From Pseudarthrobacter oxydans (GTDB lineage Bacteria > Actinomycetota > Actinomycetes > Actinomycetales > Micrococcaceae): a stretch of 64,000 nucleotides of DNA. The stretch lies in the NCBI RefSeq assembly GCF_013314975.1, contig NZ_JABTYH010000019.1, positions 17,446-81,445 on the forward strand, in the 5' to 3' direction. Each line of letters starts with the position of its first letter. Positions within the stretch are counted from its first letter, which is position 1. Made by a program: the position numbers and the translations under genes. This document shows, one piece after another, positions 16,527 to 25,043 of this stretch. The notes beneath the pieces were generated by a model. That model was not told where the DNA came from. It searched no databases and worked only from the letters and a program-made list of their open reading frames with translations.

Positions 16527-17501
16527 TTGGAAACCACCTCGCCGGCCGCCGTCGGACTGCAACCCATCGAGGCCGGCCAGATCGTCACCGTTCGGGTGCC
16601 GGCAACCACGGCCAACCTGGGCCCGGGCTATGACAGCCTGGGCCTGGCCCTGGCCCTGCACGACACCCTGACGGTGGAGAGCCTGGAAACGGACGAACTC
16701 CTCTTCGAGCTTCGCGGCGAGGGTTCGGAAACCCTGCCCCGGGACGCGAGCCACCTGGTGATCAGGGCCATGGAGGCGGCGTTCGAACGGCTGGGCTTCC
16801 GCCATGGCGGCCTGAAGGTGACCGCTGACAACGTCAACCCCCACGGGCGCGGCCTGGGATCCTCCGCCTCCGCGGTGGTGGCCGCGGTCTCGGCGGCCAA
16901 CGCCATGGTTCCCGAGGCGGACCGCCGGGGCCGGGACTGGATCCTGCAGCTGACCAGTGAAATCGAAGGCCACCCTGACAACGTCGCTCCCGCCATTTTC
17001 GGCGGACTGGCGCTGTCCTGGCAGGACAGTGACCAGTACAGCAGCACCAGCGCCACGGTGGCGGATTCGGTGATCCCGGTTGTGGCGGTTCCGGATTACG
17101 AACTGTCCACGGAAGCAGCGCGTGCCCTGCTGCCCGCATCAGTGGGCCACCACGCCGCTGCCATGAACGCCGGACGCGCAGCCCTGCTGATCCACGCGCT
17201 GACGCACAAGCCGGAATTCCTGCTGGCCGGCACCGAGGACTACCTGCACCAGAGCTACCGTGCCGAGGCAATGCGGCCCAGCGCAGCCCTCATCAGTGCA
17301 CTGCGCACCGCAGGCCACGCCGCCGTCGTCTCCGGGGCCGGGCCCACGGTGCTGGTCCTTGCCAACGGAGAGGCCGAAGCCGCCGCTGCCGTGGCTTTCA
17401 TCGGGCAGTTCACGGCAGCCAACACGCCGGATATTGCCTGGCGCGTACTGAAGCTGGCAGTGGACGTCGAAGGTGCTAAGGTGGAGTTGCACCGGCGGTA
17501 A
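16527..17501 (+). CDS. thrB: Homoserine kinase
   Basis: A 324-residue GHMP-family kinase that phosphorylates homoserine to give the substrate of ThrC. The ATP-binding GHMP motif GRGLGSSASAVVAA is near residue 108, and SGAGPTVLVLA forms the C-terminal substrate/ATP block. Translation starts at TTG 16527, 2 nt after the thrC stop; the TTG is preceded by GGAAGAAAAATAG. Last gene of the argS-lysA-hom-thrC-thrB unit. A weak 5-bp hairpin (17494-17498/17504-17508) overlaps its stop. Confidence 0.94.
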   Translation: METTSPAAVGLQPIEAGQIVTVRVPATTANLGPGYDSLGLALALHDTLTVESLETDELLFELRGEGSETLPRDASHLVIRAMEAAFERLGFRHGGLKVTADNVNPHGRGLGSSASAVVAAVSAANAMVPEADRRGRDWILQLTSEIEGHPDNVAPAIFGGLALSWQDSDQYSSTSATVADSVIPVVAVPDYELSTEAARALLPASVGHHAAAMNAGRAALLIHALTHKPEFLLAGTEDYLHQSYRAEAMRPSAALISALRTAGHAAVVSGAGPTVLVLANGEAEAAAAVAFIGQFTAANTPDIAWRVLKLAVDVEGAKVELHRR

Positions 17502-17797
17502 TTCCGCCTATCTGATCTGCTATTGCACTTAGTTGCCGCCTGGTCTCTTACTGCGCAATCCATTCCGGTGCCGCCTGCTAGGTCTGTCGCAGGAATCTGC
17601 AGCATTCAAACTGCCCCTGAAGCGTCAGTCCGGCGTCCCGCCATGGGTGGAGCGCAAGGTGAATCAGTATCCGGCCCTGCTGGCCGAAATCCAACCGGCA
17701 AGGCCGAACAATCCGGCTGCAGATCTGAACTGCAGCCCAGATCAAATCATCGCGTCCAGCTCCCAGTCTGGACGCCGTCGAGGGGGAAGGATCCTTC
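17502..17797 (+). promoter_or_regulatory. Long leader region of rho
   Basis: A 296-nt gap before rho with no convincing gene. A 7-bp hairpin (17753-17759/17768-17774) lies 5 nt before the AGGGGGAAGGA ribosome binding site, and smaller inverted repeats such as GCTGCAG/CTGCAGC occur upstream. Autogenous attenuation of rho through its leader is established in E. coli; a similar role here is inference. No clear promoter hexamers can be assigned. Confidence 0.4.
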
Positions 17798-19975
17798 GTG
17801 ACCGAAACCACTGAGCTGTCGCCAGCTGTGGAACTATCATCTTCTGCTGCCGAATCACCGGCAGCTCCCGCCAAGAGCAGCGGCCTTGCCGGCCTCAAGC
17901 TCGCCCAGCTGCAGGCACTTGCCAGCCAGCTCGGCATTTCAGGCGGTTCCCGGATGCGCAAGGGGGACCTGGTTTCGGCCATCTCCGCCCACCGCGCCGG
18001 TACCCCCGTGACCAAGGCTCCCGCCAGGGCAACCGAAAAGTCCGTAGACACCACGGCGGCGCCGGCAGTTGCCACCGCAGTGACCTCCCCGGCCGCCGCT
18101 GAAGCAACGGAAGCTCCCGCGGAAGGAACCCGGGCACGTGGCCGCGGACGCAGCCGTCGCGCCGTCAGCGACGGGGTTGTGGCACCGGCAACCACCGAGC
18201 CTGCCACCGCCGACACCAGCACCGCCGCTCCGGTTGAGGCACCTGCCGCCGAGGCCACCGAAGCGCCCGAAAGCGCTGGCGAACGCCGCCAGCCGCGCAC
18301 CCGCAACCGCCGCCGCGGCGAAGCCGCCGCTGCGCCGCAGGCTGCCGAGGCCGCCGAAGCACCCGCTGAACAGGCCGTTGTCGAACAGCGGACCTCAGAA
18401 CAGCGCACCCCGGACCAGCGCACCGAAGCTCCCGCGGAGGCCGGCGACTCAGGCCAGCGCGCCGACCGCCGCGAAGGCGGCCGCACCCGCGGCCGTGACA
18501 ACGCCGGACGCGACAACGCTGCCCGCGAGAATACCGAAGGCGGCCGCGACAACGCCGGCAGCCGCGAGGCAGGCCAGCGCGAAGGTGCCCGCCGGGACGA
18601 CAACCGCGACAACACCCGCGACAGCGATGATTCAGACGGCGGAAGCCGCCGCAACCGGCGCAACCGCCGGGACCGGAACGACCGCAATGACCGCTCCGGC
18701 GGCCAGGACCGGGACAACACCTCCCGCAACGACCGCTTCCGTGACCGCAACGACCGCCGCCGCGGCCGTTCCCAGGGACCCGACGTCGACGACGTCGAGG
18801 TTACCGAGGACGACGTCCTGCTGCCCGTGGCGGGCATCCTCGACGTCCTGGAAAACTACGCGTTCATCCGCACCTCCGGCTACCTGCCGGGCCCCAACGA
18901 CGTTTACGTCTCCCTGGCACAGGTCAAGAAGTACAACCTGCGCAAGGGCGACGCCGTCGTCGGTGCAATCCGCGCACCCCGCGAAGGCGAGGACCGCAGC
19001 CAGCAGTCCGCCCGCCAGAAGTTCAACGCGCTGGTCCGCGTCACCTCGGTGAACGGCAAGACCGCCGAAGAGCTCAAGGACCGCGTCGAATTCGCCAAGC
19101 TGGTTCCGCTCTACCCGTCAGAGCGCCTGCGGCTGGAAACCGATCCCAAAAAGATCGGTCCCCGTGTCATCGACCTGGTTGCCCCCATCGGCAAGGGCCA
19201 GCGCGGCCTGATCGTCTCGCCCCCGAAAGCCGGCAAGACGCTCATCCTGCAGTCCATCGCCAACGCGATCACCACCAACAACCCTGAGGTCCACCTCATG
19301 ATGGTGCTGGTTGACGAACGTCCCGAAGAAGTCACGGACATGCAGCGCACCGTCAAGGGCGAGGTCATTGCCTCCACCTTCGACCGTCCCGCTGACGACC
19401 ACACCACCGTGGCCGAACTTTCCATCGAACGCGCCAAGCGCCTCGTGGAGATGGGCATGGACGTGGTGGTCCTCCTGGACTCCATGACCCGCCTGGGCCG
19501 CGCCTACAACCTGGCAGCACCGGCCTCCGGCCGCATCCTGTCCGGTGGTGTGGATTCCGCGGCGCTGTACCCGCCCAAGCGCTTCTTCGGTGCAGCCCGC
19601 AACATCGAAAACGGCGGCTCGCTCACCATCCTGGCCACCGCGCTCGTGGAGACCGGTTCCAAGATGGACGAGGTCATCTTCGAGGAGTTCAAGGGCACCG
19701 GCAACATGGAGCTCCGCCTGTCCCGCCAGCTGGCTGACAAGCGCATCTTCCCGGCCGTGGACGTCAACGCGTCCGGCACCCGCCGCGAGGAGAACCTGCT
19801 CTCGCCCGAGGAAGTCAAGATCATGTGGAAGCTGCGCCGCGTCCTTTCCGGACTCGAGACCCAGCAGAGCCTTGAGCTGCTGACCAACAAGATCCGGGAA
19901 ACCCAGAGCAACGTTGAGTTCCTCATGCAGGTCCAGAAGACGACGCTTGGTGCGAAGTCGGATAACGACAAATAG
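17798..19975 (+). CDS. rho: Transcription termination factor Rho, long form
   Basis: A 725-residue hexameric RNA-dependent ATPase that releases RNA from RNA polymerase. Order of parts: a Rho_N helical domain (about 28-67), a very long low-complexity region (about 90-325) that is first Ala/Glu/Pro-rich and then Arg/Asp/Asn/Gly-rich, the cold-shock-like RNA-binding domain (about 330-420), and the motor with Walker A PPKAGKTLI (about 474-482), the VDERPEEVTDMQR block and DSMTRLGRAYN. E. coli Rho is 419 residues; such basic insertions are known in Micrococcus, Mycobacterium and Streptomyces Rho, where they bind RNA and alter termination. GTG 17798 follows AGGGGGAAGGA. Confidence 0.96.
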   Translation: MTETTELSPAVELSSSAAESPAAPAKSSGLAGLKLAQLQALASQLGISGGSRMRKGDLVSAISAHRAGTPVTKAPARATEKSVDTTAAPAVATAVTSPAAAEATEAPAEGTRARGRGRSRRAVSDGVVAPATTEPATADTSTAAPVEAPAAEATEAPESAGERRQPRTRNRRRGEAAAAPQAAEAAEAPAEQAVVEQRTSEQRTPDQRTEAPAEAGDSGQRADRREGGRTRGRDNAGRDNAARENTEGGRDNAGSREAGQREGARRDDNRDNTRDSDDSDGGSRRNRRNRRDRNDRNDRSGGQDRDNTSRNDRFRDRNDRRRGRSQGPDVDDVEVTEDDVLLPVAGILDVLENYAFIRTSGYLPGPNDVYVSLAQVKKYNLRKGDAVVGAIRAPREGEDRSQQSARQKFNALVRVTSVNGKTAEELKDRVEFAKLVPLYPSERLRLETDPKKIGPRVIDLVAPIGKGQRGLIVSPPKAGKTLILQSIANAITTNNPEVHLMMVLVDERPEEVTDMQRTVKGEVIASTFDRPADDHTTVAELSIERAKRLVEMGMDVVVLLDSMTRLGRAYNLAAPASGRILSGGVDSAALYPPKRFFGAARNIENGGSLTILATALVETGSKMDEVIFEEFKGTGNMELRLSRQLADKRIFPAVDVNASGTRREENLLSPEEVKIMWKLRRVLSGLETQQSLELLTNKIRETQSNVEFLMQVQKTTLGAKSDNDK

Positions 19976-19983
19976 CTGTACCA

Positions 19984-20039
19984 GGGGCGGGTGCGGTTGA
20001 CTCGCGTGGTTCGCCACGCAGGTTTTCCGCCCCCGCCCC
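19984..20039 (+). terminator. Nested hairpins after rho
   Basis: An outer stem pairs 19984-19996 with 20027-20039 (13 bp, one mismatch). Inside it GCGTGG-TTCG-CCACGC (20004-20019) forms a UUCG-capped hairpin followed by AGGTTTT. It begins 9 nt after the rho stop. This is a plausible terminator, but the T-runs are short and the outer and inner structures could be alternatives. Confidence 0.45.
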
Positions 20040-20046
20040 TTCGCAT

Positions 20047-20076
20047 GGTGGCCATGTCCTGACGGACTTGGCCACC
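20047..20076 (+). other. Hairpin in rho-prfA intergenic region
   Basis: GGTGGCCA (20047-20054) pairs with TGGCCACC (20069-20076), and GTCC/GGAC extend the stem inside across one T-T mismatch, leaving a TGAC loop. There is no T-run after it. It could be a stability or pausing element rather than a terminator. Confidence 0.4.
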
Positions 20077-20198
20077 ACGCTTCGGCAGGCCCGATGCCAC
20101 TCCCGGGGCGGAAAACCCGCGCGGCTTCGTCGTTAGGTCGCCAGCCGTGGCCCGTGTCTGTTTGTTACTAGACTTGTAAGAGTCGAAAGAGGTTTTAA

Positions 20199-21272
20199 AT
20201 GTTTGAGTCCGTACAGGGCCTGCTTGATGAGCATGATGCTATCCAGGCGCAGCTGGGGGATCCTGCTGTCTATGCCGACCAGCGGCTTGCCCGGAAACTG
20301 GGGCGCCGTTCGGCTCAGCTCAATGGCATTGTTGAGGCCTACCACAAGTGGGAAGGCCTCCGGGATGACCTTGCTGCTGCCAAGGAGATGGCGTCCGAAG
20401 ACCCCGAGTTTGCCGCTGAGGTGCCTGAGCTGGAAGCTGCCCTTGAGGTGGCTGCCGCGAAACTGCGCCGCCTCCTCATCCCGCGCGATCCCGACGACGC
20501 CCGCAACGTGATCCTTGAGGTCAAGGGCGGCGAAGGCGGCGACGAAGCCGCACTGTTCGCCGGCGACCTGCTGCGCATGTACACGCGCTACGCGGAGTCC
20601 CGCGGCTGGAAGACCGAGATCATCTCCGCCACGGAATCCGACCTTGGCGGCTACAAGGACGTCCAGGTTGCCGTCAAGGGCAGCTCGAACGATCCTGCCG
20701 AGGGCGTGTATGCCCGCCTCAAGTTCGAGGGCGGCGTGCACCGGGTGCAGCGCGTTCCCGTCACCGAATCCCAGGGCCGCATCCACACCTCGGCTGCCGG
20801 CGTCCTGGTCCTGCCCGAAGTGGATGAGCCCGAAGAGCTTGAGATCAACCAGAACGACCTCAAGATCGACGTCTACCGGTCCTCCGGCCCCGGCGGCCAG
20901 TCCGTGAACACCACTGATTCCGCCGTGCGCATCACCCACCTTCCCACGGGCATCGTGGTGGCCATGCAGAACGAAAAATCCCAGCTGCAGAACCGTGAAG
21001 CGGGTATGCGTGTGCTCCGGGCACGCATCCTGGCGCACCAGCAGGAGCAGATCGACGCCGAAAACTCGGCACAGCGGAAATCCCAGATCCGCACCATGGA
21101 CCGTTCGGAGCGCATCCGCACCTACAACTACCCGGAAAACCGCATCGCGGACCACCGTACCGGGTACAAGGCATACAACCTGGACCAGGTCATGAACGGC
21201 GACCTGGAGCCGGTCATCCAGTCCGCCATCGAGATGGACGAACAGGCACGCCTGGACGCCATCGGCGACTAG
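20199..21272 (+). CDS. prfA: Peptide chain release factor 1
   Basis: A 357-residue class I release factor that reads UAA/UAG and triggers peptidyl-tRNA hydrolysis on the ribosome. The catalytic GGQ motif is in GPGGQSVN (about 232-234). The codon-recognition loop carries PVT in [14 protein letters not shown], the RF1 version rather than the SPF of RF2. ATG 20199 is preceded by AAAGAGG. A TAGACT box at 20169-20174 is a possible -10 about 25 nt upstream of the start. It is followed by prmC, which methylates its GGQ glutamine. Confidence 0.96.
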   Translation: MFESVQGLLDEHDAIQAQLGDPAVYADQRLARKLGRRSAQLNGIVEAYHKWEGLRDDLAAAKEMASEDPEFAAEVPELEAALEVAAAKLRRLLIPRDPDDARNVILEVKGGEGGDEAALFAGDLLRMYTRYAESRGWKTEIISATESDLGGYKDVQVAVKGSSNDPAEGVYARLKFEGGVHRVQRVPVTESQGRIHTSAAGVLVLPEVDEPEELEINQNDLKIDVYRSSGPGGQSVNTTDSAVRITHLPTGIVVAMQNEKSQLQNREAGMRVLRARILAHQQEQIDAENSAQRKSQIRTMDRSERIRTYNYPENRIADHRTGYKAYNLDQVMNGDLEPVIQSAIEMDEQARLDAIGD

Positions 21273-21281
21273 TCCCTTCGG

Positions 21282-21287
21282 TACCTT
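21282..21287 (+). promoter_or_regulatory. Possible internal leaderless -10 box TACCTT for prmC
   Basis: TACCTT ends 6 nt before ATG 21294, in the short gap after prfA, and no Shine-Dalgarno sequence is visible. It fits the leaderless pattern seen elsewhere, but read-through from prfA is equally possible. Confidence 0.4.
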
Positions 21288-21293
21288 CCAGAC

Positions 21294-22166
21294 ATGACAC
21301 TCGAGCCAGGCCAGTCGCTCGCGGATGCTGTCAGCGCGGCAACGGATATCCTCCGCGACGCCGGCGTCCCCAGTCCGCGGGTGGACGCCGAGCTGTTGGC
21401 CGACCACCTGCTGAACGTGGGGCTCGGCCGCCTGCGTGCCATGATGCTGGGGGATGCGCCCGCGCCGGAGGGTTACGAGGCGCTGGTGGCGGAGCGCGCC
21501 AGCCGCATACCGTTGCAGCACATCACCGGAGTGGCGCATTTCCGCTACCTCGAGCTGGCCGTTGGCCCCGGCGTCTTCGTACCCCGCCCTGAGACCGAAT
21601 CGGTGGCGCAGCTGGTCATCGACCACGTCCGCGGGATGGCCCGCCCGCGGATCGTCGACCTCGGGACGGGCTCGGGTGCCATCGCAGGCTCCATCGCCCA
21701 CGAGGTCCCTGGTGCGGAGGTGCACGCCGTCGAGTTCAGCCCCTTCGCCCACGCCTGGGCAGCAAAAAACCTGGCCCCGCTGGGTGTCCGGCTTGTGCTC
21801 GGGGACCTGCGGGACGCGCTGCCTGAGCTCAACGGGACTTTCGACGTCGTGGTGTCCAATCCGCCGTACATTCCCGCCGAAGCCGTCCCCACCGAGCCGG
21901 AAGTCGCCCTTCATGACCCGCCGGAGGCGCTGTACGGCGGGGGAGCGGACGGCATGGAACTTCCGACGGCGGCCGCTGCCTCCGCTGCCCGCCTCCTGCG
22001 GCCGGGGGGCTACTTTGTGATGGAGCACGCAGAAGTCCAGGCGGGTTGGATTTCGGACCATTTGGCCGGTACAGGAAACTGGACCGGGATCAGGACGCAT
22101 CTGGACCTGAACGGCAAGGAGCGCGCCACCAGCGCCGTGCTCGCGGATCCGGACCACAGCGAATGA
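21294..22166 (+). CDS. prmC: Release factor glutamine methyltransferase
   Basis: A 290-residue SAM-dependent N5-glutamine methyltransferase that modifies the GGQ glutamine of release factors. An N-terminal helical substrate-binding domain precedes a Rossmann domain with the SAM loop VDLGTGSGAIAG and the catalytic NPPY tetrapeptide (189-192). Immediate downstream position after prfA is the conserved pairing. The stop is followed after 12 nt by tsaC. Confidence 0.95.
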   Translation: MTLEPGQSLADAVSAATDILRDAGVPSPRVDAELLADHLLNVGLGRLRAMMLGDAPAPEGYEALVAERASRIPLQHITGVAHFRYLELAVGPGVFVPRPETESVAQLVIDHVRGMARPRIVDLGTGSGAIAGSIAHEVPGAEVHAVEFSPFAHAWAAKNLAPLGVRLVLGDLRDALPELNGTFDVVVSNPPYIPAEAVPTEPEVALHDPPEALYGGGADGMELPTAAAASAARLLRPGGYFVMEHAEVQAGWISDHLAGTGNWTGIRTHLDLNGKERATSAVLADPDHSE

Positions 22167-22178
22167 AAGGATAGGCGA

Positions 22179-23060
22179 GTGACCACTACCTACAACTGCA
22201 CCAGCGATGACGAGCGTGCCAAGGGACTTGAGCACGCCCAGCGGGCCATCAGCGAAAAGAAGTGCGTCGTCTTTCCCACGGACACGGTCTACGGGATTGC
22301 AGCCGACGCCTTCTCGCCCCAGGCCGTGACCATGCTGCTGGTGTCCAAGGGCCGCAGCCGGGCCATGCCGCCGCCCGTGCTGATCCCGCGGATCAACGCC
22401 CTGGACGGCCTCGCCACGGACGTCCCGGCCGACGCCCGCAAACTGGCGGAAGCGTTCTGGCCCGGAGGCCTCACCCTCATCCTCCACGCACAGCCATCCC
22501 TGGACTGGGACCTTGGCGAGACCAAGGGCACTGTGGCCCTCCGCATGCCGGACGATGAGATTGCCCAGGAACTGCTGACCCTTACCGGACCCCTGGCCGT
22601 ATCCTCGGCCAACCGCACCGGCCATGCCCCCGGACAGACAGCTGCTGCGGCCCGCGAGCAGCTGGCCGACTCCGTGGAGGTCTACCTCGAAGGCGGCTTC
22701 CGGCCGCTGGAAGGCGAGGCCGCAGTACCGTCCACGATTGTGGACGCCACGGGTCCGCGCCTGCGCGTGGTCCGGAACGGTGCGGTCACCCTGGACCAGC
22801 TTCGCGAACACGTACCCGGAGTCCTTGGCCTGGGCGAGATCCCCATGGCCGAGGAGGAACCGGCAGGAGAAGCAGCAGCACCTGACGAAGCGGCCCCGGC
22901 AGAAGCTGCACATGCCGAAGCAGCACCGGCACCTGACGAAGCTGCACGTGCCCAAGCCGCACCTGCCGGCGGGTCTCCGGTTGATGAGACTGCCGCTGTG
23001 GAATCTCCTTCCGGGGAGCATACAGCTGTCCCGGCTCCGGTTCGGAACCCTGAACCGTGA
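22179..23060 (+). CDS. tsaC: L-threonylcarbamoyladenylate synthase with low-complexity tail
   Basis: A YrdC/Sua5-family enzyme that makes threonylcarbamoyl-AMP for the t6A37 modification of ANN-decoding tRNAs. The YrdC core occupies about residues 1-210, with VVFPTDTVYGIA near the N-terminus and AVSSANRTGH further on. The remaining 80 or so residues are an Ala/Glu/Pro-rich tail with imperfect repeats (PDEAAPAEAA, PDEAARAQAA) instead of the Sua5 C-terminal domain. GTG 22179 follows AAAGGATAGGCGA. The gene overlaps the next one by a single base. The tail is absent from short TsaC and may be disordered. Confidence 0.92.
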   Translation: MTTTYNCTSDDERAKGLEHAQRAISEKKCVVFPTDTVYGIAADAFSPQAVTMLLVSKGRSRAMPPPVLIPRINALDGLATDVPADARKLAEAFWPGGLTLILHAQPSLDWDLGETKGTVALRMPDDEIAQELLTLTGPLAVSSANRTGHAPGQTAAAAREQLADSVEVYLEGGFRPLEGEAAVPSTIVDATGPRLRVVRNGAVTLDQLREHVPGVLGLGEIPMAEEEPAGEAAAPDEAAPAEAAHAEAAPAPDEAARAQAAPAGGSPVDETAAVESPSGEHTAVPAPVRNPEP

Positions 23061-23833
23061 TGGCGCTTGACCGCCAGCGGATCCCGGTGCTGGAGGTCGA
23101 TGCGACCCCGCTTCGCGTGCCGGACCTGATGGCTGAACTCAGCCGCTTCGTCGAGGAAGGCTCCACCCGCACGGTGCTGGGGCACAACCTGCACAGCGTC
23201 ACCCTGACCCTCTCGGATGAGGGCTTCCGGGACCTCTACCAGCGCAGTGATGTGGTTTTGCTGGATGGCGCTCCCGTGCTCTGGCTGTGGGGGAGGACCG
23301 GCAAAGCCCAAGGACCCGTCATGGACTACCGGCTGGGTACCACGGACTGGCTCCCGGCTTTGGGAGAGGTGCAGGGTCTTGAGCGGATTGCCGTGATCGG
23401 CGCAGGCCCCGAGGCAAATGCCGCGGCCGTCAGGCAACTTGAGTTGATTGTCCCTGCTGCCCGGGTGGCGGGCTTGCCCGGGGAGGGCTGGAACGGGGAT
23501 CTCGAAGACCGGGCCGTTGAATGGCTCCACGCGCAGCAGCCGCAGCTCGTCCTGCTGGGCCTGGGCATGCCCCTCCAGGAGGAAGTGCTGCAGCGGCGCC
23601 TCGCCGACATGCCGCCGGCTATCTACTGCGCGGTGGGGGGAGCCATCGAACAGCTGGCCGGCTTCCAGAAGCTTGCCCCACGCTGGCTGGGCCGGATGGG
23701 GCTGGAATGGGCCTGGCGGCTGCTGCTGCATCCCCGCCGTGTTGCCTACCGCGTGCTCGGAGAACCCTGGGTCCTGCTGTGGCTCCTTGGGAGCCGCCGC
23801 GTGAAGCGGGCCCTTCCCGGGCCCGGCAAGTAA
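23060..23833 (+). CDS. WecG/TagA/CpsF-family glycosyltransferase
   Basis: A 257-residue GT26 enzyme related to WecG and TagA, which add N-acetylmannosamine-type sugars to undecaprenyl-PP-GlcNAc at the cytoplasmic membrane. Recognisable blocks are GHNLHSVTLT, DVVLLDGAPVLWLWG and VLLGLGMPLQEEVL, with a basic C-terminal region (HPRRVAYRVLG) that may contact the membrane. The ATG at 23060 overlaps the tsaC stop as TGATG; a GTG one codon earlier is an alternative. The likely acceptor is made by the WecA-like transferase encoded at 25040, suggesting a cell-wall glycopolymer linkage unit. Confidence 0.85.
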   Translation: MALDRQRIPVLEVDATPLRVPDLMAELSRFVEEGSTRTVLGHNLHSVTLTLSDEGFRDLYQRSDVVLLDGAPVLWLWGRTGKAQGPVMDYRLGTTDWLPALGEVQGLERIAVIGAGPEANAAAVRQLELIVPAARVAGLPGEGWNGDLEDRAVEWLHAQQPQLVLLGLGMPLQEEVLQRRLADMPPAIYCAVGGAIEQLAGFQKLAPRWLGRMGLEWAWRLLLHPRRVAYRVLGEPWVLLWLLGSRRVKRALPGPGK

Positions 23834-23858
23834 ACGGGGGCGGGACCGCAAGCCCTTT

Positions 23859-24755
23859 CTAGAACTTCTGGTCTTCCAGCGGGGCAAAGCCCTTGCCGCG
23901 AAGGCCGGTGGAGAAGGACCTGGCCCACCCCAGGAAACCTTTAAAGTCCCGCCGCTGCGCGAAATAGCCTGCATACCCGCCTACGTCCGCAATAAAGGAC
24001 CGGACGCGGAAGTACCGGCGGATCAGGTAGCCGCGGTTCCGGTAATAGTAGTACCGCTTAAACGCTGACTCCGGGACGATGACGTGCCAGCCTGCGCCAA
24101 ACACATGCTGGGTTTCCGAGAACGCATGCGGGTGGCTGATGGCGGTGGTGGTCACGGTGCCAAACCTGATGCCCGCTTTGCGCAGCCGAATGGTGAAGTC
24201 CACCTCGTCGCCGCGGATGAACAGCCGCATGTCCGGCAGTCCCACTTTGAAGAAGACGTCGGAGCGGATCAGCGCGCCATTGAAGAAGTGCCCGTCGTTG
24301 GGCAGGAAGCCAAGCTTCTCCACCTCGGCGCGGCTGTGCGTCACCTTGCCGTCAAGGCGGAAGAAAAAGGACAGCCGGTCCGGCTGGCCAGGCGCGGTCA
24401 CCAGCGGAACCACCGCCTCCAGGTCCCTTGCCTCGGCCTCACGCAGCAGCGTGGCGAGGCATTCCGGATCCGCCGGTTCGGCGTCGTCATCCATCATCCA
24501 GATCCACTTGGCTCCGCTCGCCACTGCCTTGAGCGCTGCCAGGGCGAAGCCGCCAGCGCCGCCGAGGTTGGCCTCCGAGCGGACGTAATCAACGTTCGGA
24601 TGTTCATCGGCTGTGTCACGGGCCGGGGTTTTGCCGCTGTCAACCAGGCAGATGGTGTCCACTGCGGCCGTCTGGGCATTGATGGAATCCAGCAGGACGG
24701 CCAGTTCCTTCGGCCGGTCGAAGGTCACGGCAGCAACTGCTATGCGGGGGGTCAT
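23859..24755 (-). CDS. Family 2 glycosyltransferase, GlfT-like
   Basis: A 298-residue inverting GT-A glycosyltransferase. The fold starts AVAAVTFDRPKELAVLLDS, has the nucleotide-sugar metal motif MMDDDAEP near residue 90, and RGDEVDFTIRLRKAG as acceptor/base region. It resembles actinobacterial galactofuranosyl- or rhamnosyltransferase-type GT2 proteins acting on cell-wall glycans, but the donor is not determinable here. ATG 24755 follows AAAGGA with good spacing. It is convergent with the WecG/TagA-like gene and divergent from the wecA region, within a small glycopolymer neighbourhood. Confidence 0.85.
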   Translation of the reverse strand: MTPRIAVAAVTFDRPKELAVLLDSINAQTAAVDTICLVDSGKTPARDTADEHPNVDYVRSEANLGGAGGFALAALKAVASGAKWIWMMDDDAEPADPECLATLLREAEARDLEAVVPLVTAPGQPDRLSFFFRLDGKVTHSRAEVEKLGFLPNDGHFFNGALIRSDVFFKVGLPDMRLFIRGDEVDFTIRLRKAGIRFGTVTTTAISHPHAFSETQHVFGAGWHVIVPESAFKRYYYYRNRGYLIRRYFRVRSFIADVGGYAGYFAQRRDFKGFLGWARSFSTGLRGKGFAPLEDQKF

Positions 24756-24888
24756 GGGGGTCCTTTCAGCATGGCTGACAGGGATTTCCCCGCTCGCAAT
24801 GCGCCAGTGTGGCGCGAAGCCATGAAGCTGTTGGCGCTAGTATCTTTGACTAGAGTCCACTGTAATACAGCCCTGTAAGGCACCGCGT

Positions 24889-24966
24889 ATGAGGAAATAC
24901 GCACTGCCTGCTGCGCTCGGCGACGGAGAAGTTTCATTTATCGAAGAACAGATTCCCGGCCAGTGA
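24889..24966 (+). CDS. Possible 25-aa leader ORF upstream of wecA
   Basis: Reads MRKYALPAALGDGEVSFIEE and five more residues, then TGA. AAGG lies 8 nt before the ATG. Its stop overlaps the GTG of the next tiny frame (GTGA), and that frame in turn overlaps the wecA start. No homology is recognised. It may be a translated leader coupling translation into wecA, or a chance frame. Confidence 0.35.
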   Translation: MRKYALPAALGDGEVSFIEEQIPGQ

Positions 24967-25043
24967 GCCCCATAGCCAAGGACCAGCTGCCATTGCCGTT
25001 GCCCGGCGGCAGTGTCTCCCCGGAAACGGAACCCGCCCCATGA
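24963..25043 (+). CDS. Possible 26-aa coupling ORF overlapping wecA start
   Basis: Begins at GTG 24963 inside the stop of the preceding small ORF and ends at TGA 25041-25043, overlapping the wecA ATG as ATGA. The peptide is Pro/Leu-rich (MSPIAKDQLPLPLPGG...) with no recognised motif. The double overlap is the main argument for translation. Confidence 0.3.
   Translation: MSPIAKDQLPLPLPGGSVSPETEPAP

Noticed and set aside
17523..17801. Possible upstream ORF ending in a GTGA overlap with rho
   Set aside because: It starts at TTG without a ribosome binding site, its third codon positions are not GC-rich like neighbouring genes, and the internal ATG at 17643 has no ribosome binding site either.
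20133..23021. A 962-codon open frame on the minus strand
   Set aside because: It runs antisense to prfA, prmC and tsaC, all with clear motifs. Long antisense frames are expected in GC-rich coding DNA.
24838..24868. TTGACT ... TAATAC as a promoter for the wecA leader
   Set aside because: The spacer between the two motifs is only 11 nt, too short for a sigma-70-type promoter.
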